Positions 7,956-15,061 of a DNA stretch of 16,077 nucleotides are shown piece by piece. The notes under the pieces are model-generated. The model was not told where the DNA came from. It worked only from the letters and a program-made list of their open reading frames with translations, and made no database searches. Numbering within the stretch: position 1 is the first letter of the stretch; every line of letters begins with the position of its first letter. A program made the translations under genes and the position numbers. This DNA is from an uncultured Bacteroidales bacterium (lineage in GTDB: Bacteria; Bacteroidota; Bacteroidia; Bacteroidales; UBA932), in contig CAJOMY010000040.1 in NCBI GenBank assembly GCA_905235775.1, positions 1-16,077 on the forward strand. The letters run 5' to 3'.

Positions 7956-8684
7956 ATGGCAAATCTTCTGGTAGAAGCTGGAAATACGGCGCTCAAGGCC
8001 GCCTGGGCAGAGGGAACCACCCTCGGCAAGACCTTCCGCTATCAGGGAGAGAAGATGATGGACTACCTGCTCTCCCTGCTGGAGAAGGAGCGCCCCGAGG
8101 TGCTCACGGTCGCGTCCGCATACGGCGTCACCCCGGAGGAAGAAGCGCTGCTGCGGCCGCGCTGCGGCCGCCTGCTGATCCTGGACCGCGCCCACACCGA
8201 CTTGTTGCTGCACCGGGATTTTCCCGAATACCTGTCCTACGACCGTGCCGCGGAGCTGGTGGCCGCCGGATTCCTGTTCAAGGAGAAGCCGGTCACGGTC
8301 TTCGACTTCGGCACCACGCTGACGGTAGATTTTATCAGCCGGGACGGCCGCTATCTGGGCGGCAACATATCGCCGGGCTGCAGGACGCGTTTCAAGGCCC
8401 TGGAACGCTATTCCAAATCACTTCCGCTCGTGGATACGCCGGACAGGATCCTTCCGGAAGGACATTCCCTGCAAGGCTCGATCGAGTCCGGTGTCATTTC
8501 GGGCATAATGTTTGAAATTGAAGGCTATATCAGGCTCCGGCCGGAAAATATCGTGGTTTTTACGGGAGGCGATGCAATTTATTTTGCCAAGAAGATGAAA
8601 AACTCGATATTTGCAGTTTGCAATCTGGTTCTGATGGGCCTGGCACTGATAACTGACGAATATGTCAAGAAGAATCTTACATAG
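7956..8684 (+). CDS. coaX: Type III pantothenate kinase
   Basis: CoaX phosphorylates pantothenate, the first step of coenzyme A synthesis. It belongs to the ASKHA fold and, unlike types I and II, generally needs a monovalent cation. The 242 residues show motif 1 EAGNT (about 7-11), motif 2 FDFGTTLTVDF (about 112-122), GGNISPG (about 131-137), the GSIESGVISGI segment and a C-terminal TGGDA (about 205-209) followed by LVLMGLALI. Motif 1 normally begins with aspartate (DxGNT); here it is glutamate, which may be a lineage variant. The start must be at 7956 because motif 1 follows at once. The gene begins 21 bp after mfd, and its last 23 bp overlap the next gene, so translation of the two is probably coupled. 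Confidence 0.9.
   Translation: MANLLVEAGNTALKAAWAEGTTLGKTFRYQGEKMMDYLLSLLEKERPEVLTVASAYGVTPEEEALLRPRCGRLLILDRAHTDLLLHRDFPEYLSYDRAAELVAAGFLFKEKPVTVFDFGTTLTVDFISRDGRYLGGNISPGCRTRFKALERYSKSLPLVDTPDRILPEGHSLQGSIESGVISGIMFEIEGYIRLRPENIVVFTGGDAIYFAKKMKNSIFAVCNLVLMGLALITDEYVKKNLT
8151..8172 (+). repeat. 11-bp near-tandem duplication inside coaX
   Basis: CTGCGGCCGC occurs at 8151-8160 and again at 8162-8171, an 11-bp period, and each unit contains the 8-bp palindrome GCGGCCGC. It lies in the LLRPRCGRLL segment of coaX. Eleven is not a multiple of three, so the units are read in different frames; it may be ancestral GC-rich coincidence rather than a recent duplication. Confidence 0.4.
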
Positions 8685-9972
8685 AGGGTTCGTGGTCGTC
8701 CTGCTCTCCGTCTGCGCGTCTTTCGCTGCGCGCGGACAGGCGTCAGGCACGTACACGCCGTACTCCATCTACGGAGTCGGCGACCTGAGCCACCCCGGCT
8801 CCGCCGTCAGCAAGACGATGGGCGGCACGGGCGTGGCCCTGCGCAACAACCGTTACCTGAACCTGGTCAACCCCGCCGCCGTCACGGCGCGCGACAGCCT
8901 GGCCTTCATGGCCGACTTCTCCCTGTACAACGACAACAAGATCTTCCTGCAGAACAGCATCCGGTCTGCCAGCAACACCTTCAGCATCGGCGACCTGGCG
9001 ATGTCCTTTCCCATCTGGCGCAGCTCCGCGATGATGGTCGGCATCATGCCGTACAGCGACACGGGATTCGGCTACAGTTTCGATTACACGGATCCCCAGC
9101 TGATCGGCCGCACCGGCAACATCACGTACTCCGCCACGGGCACCGGGAGCCTGTACAAGGCTTTCGCCGCGGCGGGCGTGACCTTCTTCAAGCACCTGTC
9201 GCTCGGCGTGCAGTGGAACCTGTATTTCGGAAACATCACGAAGATCTATGCCACCACTTTCAACGATGCCTCGTACAACGGCATCCTGAACGGCACGGAC
9301 GGCCAGATTTCCGGCAGCAATTTCAAGTTCGGCCTCCAGTACGAGCAGAACCTGGGTCCGAAACATTCCCTCATCGTGGGAGCCACGTACGCGACCGCCA
9401 CGACCCTGGGAGGTACGATGGAGTCCTATCGCTTTTCTTCCGGCAGCGCCGCCTCCGACACCCTTTACTACAAGCTGGACCGGCTCGGCCAGGACAGCAA
9501 AGTGAAGCTCGCGAGCGAACTCGCCGTGGGCATTTCCTTCCAGGAGAAGGGCCGCTGGGTAGTCGAATTCGACTACTCCCGCTCCGACTGGACGGGCAGC
9601 GGGCTGGACGTCTCCCGCGGATTCACGGCCAGCAATGTCTTCTCCGCCTCCACGGCCGAGGCCTTCCGCGCCGGTTTCGAGATCACGCCGAACCGCAACG
9701 ACATCCGCTACTACTTCAACCATGTGTCCTACCGCGTGGGCGCCTATCACAAAAAAGAATACTTTTTGCTGGACGGACAGCGGGTGACCGCCACCGGTGT
9801 CACCCTGGGCCTGACCCTGCCGATTGTGAACAATTACAACGGCCTGACCCTGGGCGTGGACTTCGGACAGCGGGGTTCCCTGTCCGGCGACATGATACGC
9901 GAACGGTACGTGAACTTTTCGATCGGTTTCAACCTCTTCGACATTTGGTTCCGCAAACCCCAATATGAATAG
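8662..9972 (+). CDS. Bacteroidota outer-membrane beta-barrel protein (FadL/porin-like)
   Basis: This 436-residue exported protein matches a Bacteroidota outer-membrane family that commonly follows coaX. The N-terminus is a signal peptide: basic MSRRILHRG, a hydrophobic core VVVLLSVCASFA, and cleavage probably near ARGQA. The mature start has the family pattern TYTPYSIYGVGDL, then MGGTGVAL and NPAAVTARDS, which recalls the FadL/toluene-transport group. The rest is a run of amphipathic strands such as FKFGLQYEQ and VVEFDYSRSDW, ending in FNLFDIWFRKPQYE. I infer a barrel in the outer membrane; the substrate, if it is a transporter, cannot be told. The ATG overlaps coaX by 23 bp, and the signal peptide supports this start. 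The TPR gene begins 18 bp downstream, so the gene belongs to the coaX-ppiD envelope cluster. Confidence 0.8.
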   Translation: MSRRILHRGFVVVLLSVCASFAARGQASGTYTPYSIYGVGDLSHPGSAVSKTMGGTGVALRNNRYLNLVNPAAVTARDSLAFMADFSLYNDNKIFLQNSIRSASNTFSIGDLAMSFPIWRSSAMMVGIMPYSDTGFGYSFDYTDPQLIGRTGNITYSATGTGSLYKAFAAAGVTFFKHLSLGVQWNLYFGNITKIYATTFNDASYNGILNGTDGQISGSNFKFGLQYEQNLGPKHSLIVGATYATATTLGGTMESYRFSSGSAASDTLYYKLDRLGQDSKVKLASELAVGISFQEKGRWVVEFDYSRSDWTGSGLDVSRGFTASNVFSASTAEAFRAGFEITPNRNDIRYYFNHVSYRVGAYHKKEYFLLDGQRVTATGVTLGLTLPIVNNYNGLTLGVDFGQRGSLSGDMIRERYVNFSIGFNLFDIWFRKPQYE

Positions 9973-9990
9973 CAATAACACTAGTGCGAT

Positions 9991-11313
9991 ATGAAAAAAT
10001 TAACTCTTGTCATTCTGACCCTCTCCGCAATGCTGCTGGCGAACGATGTTTTCGCCCAGGGCAAGTATGGCGCCGACAGCGCAAAGTGCGTCACCAACCT
10101 TTCCTTCTACAAGGAGTATTTCAAGCAGAAGAACTACGAAGAGGCGCTCCCGAGCTGGCGCAAGGCCTACGATTTCTGCCCTCCGACGGCCAACCAGACC
10201 ATGCTCATCGACGGTACGACGCTGCTCCGTCAGCTGATCACCAAGAACAGTAAGGATATCAATTACCGTAATGCCTTGATCGACTCGCTGCTGACCCTGC
10301 ACAAGACCCGCGCCCAGTACTATCCGGCCAACGCCGTGACGGCCTACAACAACATGGGTCAGGATCTGCACAACTATGTCCGCAACGATGCCAGGAAGCT
10401 CTATGATGGCTTTGAGAGCATCATCGCCAACAACCAGGAAAAGACCCGTCCGACCACCCTGCTCTATGACATGCAGGCGGCCGTCGATCTCTTCCAGGCC
10501 GGTCAGATCGGCGCGGAGGATGTGATCAACCTGTATCAGCGCAACGGCGACCTGCTCGAGCAGTTCAAGCCCGCGAACGACACCGAGAAGGAGCAGGTGG
10601 CCAATGTCAAGAACGACATGGGCAGCCTCTTCGCCTCCAGCAAGGTCGCGAGCTGCGAGAGCCTCATCGAGCTCTACACCCCGCGTCTCGCCGCCGATTC
10701 GGAGAACCTCCAGCTCGCCCAGAGCATCGTGAAGACGATGGGTATGACCGAGGGTTGCGACAACAACGACCTCTTCCTGAAGGCCGTCACCACGATGAAC
10801 AACCTGGATCCGTCCGCCAACAGCGCCTACTACCTGTATCGACTGCACGGAGCCCGGGGCAACGTGAAGGAAGCCATCGTCTATATGGAGAACGCCCTCG
10901 CCAGCAATGACGTCGAAGACAGCCGCAAGGCCGACTGGACCTACGAACTCGCGACGTTCTGTTTCAAGAACGGCGAGAGCGCCCGCGCCTTCGAGTACGC
11001 TTCCAAGGTGGCCGCCGAGAGCGAATCCCTGTCCGGCAAGGCCTACTTCCTCATCGGCAACATCTGGGGTTCCACGCGTTGCGGTGGCGACGAGATTGCC
11101 CGCCGCGCCCCGTACTGGGTGGCCTGCGACTACATGAACAAGGCCAAGGCGGCCGACCCGTCCCTGACCGACGAGGCCAACCGCTATATCAACCAGTACA
11201 GCGTGTACTTCCCGGAGACCGCGGAGGCCTTCATGTACGACATCACCAAGGGTCAGTCCTACACGGTCGTCTGCGGCGGCATGCGCGCCACGACGACGGT
11301 CCGCACCAGATAA
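9991..11313 (+). CDS. Secreted tetratricopeptide-repeat protein
   Basis: This 440-residue protein has a clear signal peptide, MKKLTLVILTLSAMLLANDVFA, with cleavage before QGKYG, so it acts in the periplasm or on the outer membrane. Helical TPR-like repeats are visible: FYKEYFKQKNYEEALPSWRKA near residues 40-60, YYLYRLHGARGNVKEAIVYMENAL near 285, and ELATFCFKNGESARAFEYASK further on. Such repeats bind partner proteins; no enzymatic motif is visible. Homologues with the same position, between a barrel protein and lptC, are common in Bacteroidales, and I infer a role in envelope assembly or scaffolding without being able to name a partner. The lptC frame opens directly after its TAA, so the two are very likely cotranscribed. 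Confidence 0.8.
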   Translation: MKKLTLVILTLSAMLLANDVFAQGKYGADSAKCVTNLSFYKEYFKQKNYEEALPSWRKAYDFCPPTANQTMLIDGTTLLRQLITKNSKDINYRNALIDSLLTLHKTRAQYYPANAVTAYNNMGQDLHNYVRNDARKLYDGFESIIANNQEKTRPTTLLYDMQAAVDLFQAGQIGAEDVINLYQRNGDLLEQFKPANDTEKEQVANVKNDMGSLFASSKVASCESLIELYTPRLAADSENLQLAQSIVKTMGMTEGCDNNDLFLKAVTTMNNLDPSANSAYYLYRLHGARGNVKEAIVYMENALASNDVEDSRKADWTYELATFCFKNGESARAFEYASKVAAESESLSGKAYFLIGNIWGSTRCGGDEIARRAPYWVACDYMNKAKAADPSLTDEANRYINQYSVYFPETAEAFMYDITKGQSYTVVCGGMRATTTVRTR

Positions 11314-11314
11314 T

Positions 11315-11936
11315 TTGGACGCCCGGCGACATCTCCGACACAACATGCTGGCAATCACGCTCGTGGTTGCCAGCATTGTCGTTTCCTGCCGCAGCATCGG
11401 GGAAGCGGAAAAGCTGGACCTCGGCCAGACCCCCACGCAGCGAACCTACGACGTCTTCGGCGTGCAGACCCGCAACGGAGCGGTGTCCATGCGCATGGAG
11501 TCGCGCCTGATGGAGCATTTCGATTCGGACAGCTCGTCATTCGACCTCTTTCCACAGGGGATTTCCGTCTTCGGATACACCGAGGACGGCCTGCTTGAAA
11601 CCATCATCGTGGCGGACCGGGCGCGGCATGTCGTGCCCAAGCAGCGGGACCGGGATGAAACCTGGGAGGCCTTCGGCAATGTCATCCTGCACAATGTCAT
11701 CGAACAGGAAACGATGGAAACGGACACCGTCTACTGGGACCAGGCCAAGCGTGAAATCTATACGGACGCTGTATTCACGGCAGGGTTTCCTGCAGGGGTA
11801 CGGCATGCGCTCCGATGACCACGTGCGGAATTCCATTCTGTACCGTCCTTTTGACGGCTACGGCGTGGTGGTGCAGGACAGTACGGCCGTAATCATTGAT
11901 TCTGTGAATTTTATTGGGCCGTTTCCAAAAAAATGA
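11315..11936 (+). pseudogene. lptC: LPS export protein LptC, interrupted by a frameshift
   Basis: LptC is the bitopic or lipid-anchored component that passes lipopolysaccharide from the LptBFG transporter to the periplasmic LptA bridge. The first frame (from 11315) has a hydrophobic leader ending in IVVSC, a lipobox with Cys25, then LptC-like sequence to about REIYTDA. From about 11769 the homology continues in the next frame as LYSRQGFLQGYGMRSDD and ends with DSVNFIGPFPKK at 11936. The joined product would be about 205 residues. By eye the family has several more residues between the TD and LYS segments, so a deletion near 11767-11771 (about 11 bp) is one explanation; a sequencing or assembly error is another. 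The 11315 start is a TTG that supplies a basic n-region (RRHLRH); an ATG at 11345 would leave the leader without basic residues. LptC is usually needed for LPS export, so true loss would be surprising. Confidence 0.75.
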
Positions 11937-11945
11937 CTATCTTCG
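11914..11945 (+). promoter_or_regulatory. Promoter for the ppiD-like gene
   Basis: A TTG at 11914-11916 (within TTATTG) is separated by 21 bp from TATCTTCG at 11938-11945, which differs from TAnnTTTG at one base. This fits the Bacteroidota -33/-7 layout and would give a leader of about 30 nt, AT-rich up to the ATG at 11982. It overlaps the end of lptC. Confidence 0.5.
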
Positions 11946-11981
11946 CAGCCCCTTATCGGAAAATTGTAAAAATATATAACT

Positions 11982-14057
11982 ATGGCGGTACTTGAAAAAA
12001 TACGCATCAATTTCGGCATCACGATATCTGTCATCATCGCGTTGGCCCTCCTCTCCTTTATCATCGACCCCGGCACGCTGGAGTCTGCCCTGAACTCGAT
12101 GTCTTCCAAGTATGACGTCGGGCAGATCGCCGGCAAGAGCATTTCCTACACGGATTTCCAGGCGGACATCGACCGTTTCACGACTATCAACGAACTGCTC
12201 GGCGCCGGCCGGGACGAAGAGACCCAGAAACAGATCCGCAACGCCGCGTGGCAGGAGCTGCTGGACAAATACATGTTCGTCAAGAACGCCAGGGAGGCGG
12301 GCATCACCGTCGGCGAAGACGAGATGCTGTCCCTGATGAGCGGCGAGTATGTTTCCCCGGCCCTGGCCCAGAACCCGGTTTTCATGGACGAGAACGGCCT
12401 GTTCTCCCCCGAGAGGCTGAAGGCGTTCATCCAGAACGTGGAAACCGATGACAGCGGCCAGCTCCGCACCTACTGGAACTATGTCCAGAACACGGTTCAC
12501 AACCAGCAGTACTACGCCAAATATGGCGCGCTGTTCACCGCCAGCGGAAGCGACAACGCCCTGCAGCTCGCACAGGCTGTGCAGGACGGCAACACCACCG
12601 CCGACGTGGATTATGTCATGGCCTATTTCCCGATGGGACAGAACGACAGCACCATCACCGTCTCCGACGATGAGGTCCGCGCCTATTACAAGCGGCACAA
12701 ATCCTTCTTCAAGCAGAAGGCCAACCGCGAGATCGAATATGTGGTCTTCGAGGTCGTGCCCTCTCCCGCCGACATTGCTGCGGCCAGCGACGCGATGACC
12801 GAGGCCTATGACGAGTTCGCCACCACGGACAACATGCGCGCCTTCCTGGTTAAAAACTCCGAGCGCAGCCTGGACAACTACTGGTACAAGGCCGGCGAGC
12901 TTGCCCCGGTCAACAGCGAGATCGACGCCCAGATTTTCGCAGGCAACAAGCTCACCCAGATCGTGACCGCGGGCAACAGTTTCTTCGCTGCCCGGGAGAT
13001 GGCCGACAAGATGCTGCCGGACTCTGCTTTCGTGAAGCATATCCTCCTCCAGGGAGACAACGCCGCCCGCACCGCCGACAGCCTCGTGACCGTCATCAAG
13101 AAAGGCGGCAACTTCTCCAACCTCGCGGCTGCCTATTCCGTCGATCAGGCTTCCGCCGCCGACGGCGAGCTGGGCAGCCTCGGCTGGATGACCCAGACCT
13201 ACATGATCCAGGGCTTCGAAAACATCTTTGACGCCAAGGTGAACGAACCGTATGTGCTGAACACCCAGTACGGCACCCACGTCGTTCTCGTGAGCCAGAA
13301 GACCAGGCCGGTGGCCAAGAAGCAGGTCGCTATCCTCGAAAAGACCGCCCTGGCCAGCAAAGAGACCTTCAACGAATACTACGCGCAGGCCAACACCTTC
13401 GCCACCCTGGCGGGCGGCACCGTCGACGGCTACCGGAAGGCTCTTGACTCCACCAAAGTTTATTCCCACCCGGCCACGATCACCGAGGCGACTTCCGCCT
13501 ATGGCGCCATCGACAACGCCAAGGAGGTGACCCGCTGGGCGTTTGACTCCAAAGCCGGCAAGGCTTCCAACATCATCACGGTGGACAACAACTACTTCTT
13601 CGTGGCCGCGCTCAAGGAGATCAACAAGGAGGGCTATACGCCGGTCAACAAAGTCGCCTACCAGATTTACGACAGGCTCTACACGGAGAAGATGCAGGAG
13701 GCCGCCGAGAAATCGGTCCGGGAGAAAATTGCCGGTGCCGCCACCCTGGATGAGGTCGCCGACCGGCTCGGTGTCACGATCGAGCACCGCGACGCGCTCT
13801 CGCTCGGTTCGACGAGCGTTGAACCCACGCTGGTCGGCGCCGTCGCCGCCGCCCGGGAAGGCGAACTCTTCGGTCCCGTGAACGGAATCATGGGCACCTA
13901 CGTACTGCGCGTGGCCGGCAAGGAGACCGGCACCTTCTACAGCGAAGCCGACGCCCGGAACCTCGCCACCCAGAAGGCCCAGTATCTCTCCCAGATGATC
14001 CTTTCCGTCATGCAGGAGTACGACAACGTCAAGGACAACCGCGAAAGATTTTTCTAG
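11982..14057 (+). CDS. ppiD: Membrane-anchored SurA/PpiD-type peptidyl-prolyl isomerase
   Basis: This is a periplasmic folding factor for exported and outer-membrane proteins, tethered to the inner membrane. Of 691 residues, about 10-28 form one transmembrane segment (FGITISVIIALALLSFIID) after a short cytoplasmic tail beginning MAVLEKIR. A SurA_N-like helical region follows (YTDFQADIDRF, QELLDKYMFVKNA). A parvulin PpiC domain at about 345-437 has FVKHILLQ, IKKGGNFSNLAAAYSVD, GELGSLGWM and YGTHVVLV. The C-terminal third (GAVAAAREGELFGPVNG, then YVLRVAGKE) resembles a second, degenerate parvulin-like domain without a clear active site. The architecture is that of E. coli PpiD, and the length is normal for the Bacteroidales version. 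It closes the coaX envelope cluster, has its own promoter candidate and ends just before an intrinsic terminator. In many Bacteroides a CBS-domain hemolysin/CorC-type gene lies between lptC and this gene; it is missing here. Confidence 0.88.
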   Translation: MAVLEKIRINFGITISVIIALALLSFIIDPGTLESALNSMSSKYDVGQIAGKSISYTDFQADIDRFTTINELLGAGRDEETQKQIRNAAWQELLDKYMFVKNAREAGITVGEDEMLSLMSGEYVSPALAQNPVFMDENGLFSPERLKAFIQNVETDDSGQLRTYWNYVQNTVHNQQYYAKYGALFTASGSDNALQLAQAVQDGNTTADVDYVMAYFPMGQNDSTITVSDDEVRAYYKRHKSFFKQKANREIEYVVFEVVPSPADIAAASDAMTEAYDEFATTDNMRAFLVKNSERSLDNYWYKAGELAPVNSEIDAQIFAGNKLTQIVTAGNSFFAAREMADKMLPDSAFVKHILLQGDNAARTADSLVTVIKKGGNFSNLAAAYSVDQASAADGELGSLGWMTQTYMIQGFENIFDAKVNEPYVLNTQYGTHVVLVSQKTRPVAKKQVAILEKTALASKETFNEYYAQANTFATLAGGTVDGYRKALDSTKVYSHPATITEATSAYGAIDNAKEVTRWAFDSKAGKASNIITVDNNYFFVAALKEINKEGYTPVNKVAYQIYDRLYTEKMQEAAEKSVREKIAGAATLDEVADRLGVTIEHRDALSLGSTSVEPTLVGAVAAAREGELFGPVNGIMGTYVLRVAGKETGTFYSEADARNLATQKAQYLSQMILSVMQEYDNVKDNRERFF

Positions 14058-14062
14058 AATCC

Positions 14063-14081
14063 TTCCGGACCTGATCCGGAA
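14063..14081 (-). repeat. Short palindromic repeat, copy C (degenerate)
   Basis: Seven-base arms, TTCCGGA (14063-14069) and TCCGGAA (14075-14081), flank a five-base loop that reads TCAGG on the minus strand, one base from the TCAAG of copies A and B. It lies 5 bp after the ppiD stop. The GAC flank of the other copies is not conserved, so its kinship is probable rather than certain. Confidence 0.5.
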
Positions 14082-14089
14082 TCCGAATC

Positions 14090-14118
14090 AAGTCCCGCTG
14101 GAAACAGTGGGACTTTTT
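14090..14118 (+). terminator. Intrinsic terminator after ppiD
   Basis: A 10-bp stem, AAGTCCCGCT (14090-14099) against AGTGGGACTT (14106-14115) with one G-U pair, has the loop GGAAAC and is followed by further T residues. It ends the coaX-ppiD transcription unit. An alternative GTG start for the next gene at 14107 falls inside this stem, which argues against that start. Confidence 0.85.
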
Positions 14119-14121
14119 CGT

Positions 14122-14129
14122 TATATTCG
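14122..14129 (+). promoter_or_regulatory. Weak -7 box at the endonuclease-family gene start
   Basis: TATATTCG has one mismatch to TAnnTTTG, the same C variant as in the ppiD box. It sits between the terminator and the ATG at 14134, only 4 bp before it, which would imply a leaderless transcript. There is no TTG at -33 spacing. Confidence 0.35.
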
Positions 14130-14133
14130 CACT

Positions 14134-15021
14134 ATGAAACGGACTATGATTATACTGACCCTGCTGCTGGGGCTCTGTCCCCGCGCCTTTTCCCAACAGG
14201 ATTCCCTGCTGGTCGTCTTCTGGAATGTCGAGAATTTCTTCGATTATCGATCTGAAAACAAGCCGCCCTACTGGACGAGGCGCCGCTTCGAGGCGAAGTG
14301 CGACGCCGTGGCGAAGACCCTGCTGCGCATCGCCGACCGCTATGGCCGGCTGCCGGACGCCGTCGGCTTCGCGGAGGTGGAGAGCGCCTTCGTGCTGCGC
14401 CGGCTGACCTCGGAGACGGCCCTGCGCAAGCTCGACTACCGCATCGTCCACTACGACTCCCCGGACCGGCGCGGCATCGACTGTGCGCTGTTGTGCCGGC
14501 GCTCCACGCGCCCGCTGCGCGACAGTGCGCCCAAGCACGTCCCGGACAGCGCCGGCGGCGTGATGCCCACGCGCGACATCCTGCTGGCCGAGTTCGACAG
14601 CCTCGCCATCCTCGTCAACCACCACCCGTCGCAGATCGGCGGCAAGGACGGGCGCCGGCAGCTCGCGCAGGGCCGGCTGCACGCGCTCACGGACTCGCTG
14701 CACGCCGCCGGGCAGCCGCGCACGCTGGCGATCGGGGATTTCAACCAGGAACTGCGGGGGATTCCCGGTCAAGCCGGGAATGACGGAAGGCTGGCCAGGA
14801 ATGACGCGGGGACGCTGAAATACAACGGGAAATGGGAGAAGATCGACGGCGGCTTCGCCGAAGGCTTTGCCCGCGTGCGGGAGGAGGTCTTCGCGGACCC
14901 GACCCTGTTGGAGCGGGACAGCGCCTGGGGCGGCGAGCGCCCCCGACGCACCTTCAACGGGCGCCGCTACCGGGGCGGGGTCAGTGACCACCTGCCTGTT
15001 GTCTTTATCGTTTATTTTTGA
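14134..15021 (+). CDS. Exported endonuclease/exonuclease/phosphatase-family protein
   Basis: This is a metal-dependent phosphodiesterase of the DNase I/EEP fold. The 295 residues begin with a signal peptide, MKRTMIILTLLLGLCPRAFS, then the first conserved strand VVFWNVENFFDY. Active-site elements follow: the metal-binding Glu in FAEVESAF, YDSPDRRGIDCALL, TRDIL, VNHHPSQIGG (family members often have VNHWPSR), the IGDFN motif, KYNGKWEKID, and the catalytic VSDHLPV near the C-terminus. The substrate may be nucleic acid, nucleotide or phosphoester and is not evident. Immediately after IGDFNQEL the protein reads IPGQAGND and RLARND, which is a translated palindromic repeat (14761-14784) plus a half copy, inserted in frame in an active-site loop. 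I chose the ATG at 14134 because it gives the signal peptide and lies outside the terminator. It ends 40 bp before galK. Confidence 0.85.
   Translation: MKRTMIILTLLLGLCPRAFSQQDSLLVVFWNVENFFDYRSENKPPYWTRRRFEAKCDAVAKTLLRIADRYGRLPDAVGFAEVESAFVLRRLTSETALRKLDYRIVHYDSPDRRGIDCALLCRRSTRPLRDSAPKHVPDSAGGVMPTRDILLAEFDSLAILVNHHPSQIGGKDGRRQLAQGRLHALTDSLHAAGQPRTLAIGDFNQELRGIPGQAGNDGRLARNDAGTLKYNGKWEKIDGGFAEGFARVREEVFADPTLLERDSAWGGERPRRTFNGRRYRGGVSDHLPVVFIVYF
14761..14805 (+). repeat. Short palindromic repeat, copy B, inside a coding region
   Basis: Perfect 8-bp arms, ATTCCCGG (14761-14768) and CCGGGAAT (14774-14781), flank the loop TCAAG, followed by GAC, as in copy A. A second GGAATGAC at 14798-14805 lies exactly 21 bp after the one at 14777-14784, so this looks like one and a half units. 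The whole stretch is read in frame with no stop, adding about 15 residues to the endonuclease-family protein. Confidence 0.75.
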
Positions 15022-15029
15022 TATTTTTG
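14999..15029 (+). promoter_or_regulatory. galK promoter
   Basis: TTG at 14999-15001, a 20-bp spacer and TATTTTTG at 15022-15029 match the Bacteroidota -33/-7 consensus. A second TATTTTTG lies just upstream at 15013-15020 without a partner TTG. The elements overlap the last codons and stop of the preceding gene. The leader to the galK ATG would be about 28 nt and contains a start-stop ATGTAA at 15044-15049. Confidence 0.65.
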
Positions 15030-15061
15030 TGCTTGCGACAAAAATGTAAAATCACATAATT

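Noticed and set aside
5055..8213. Two minus-strand ORFs of 480 and 498 residues opposite mfd/coaX
   Set aside because: They are antisense to well-conserved enzymes, low in motif content, and explained by codon-position GC bias.
8743..9981. 412-residue minus-strand ORF opposite the barrel gene
   Set aside because: The plus strand has a signal peptide and family motifs; the antisense product is rich in simple V/G/A composition.
10000..13787. Minus-strand ORFs of 478 and 616 residues opposite the TPR gene and ppiD
   Set aside because: They are shadows of genes with signal peptide, TPR and parvulin motifs; no domain is visible in either.
14029..14991. Minus-strand ORF containing VIPGQP/VIPGLTGNP strings
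   Set aside because: Those strings are the well-known spurious translation of the palindromic repeat, not a protein family.
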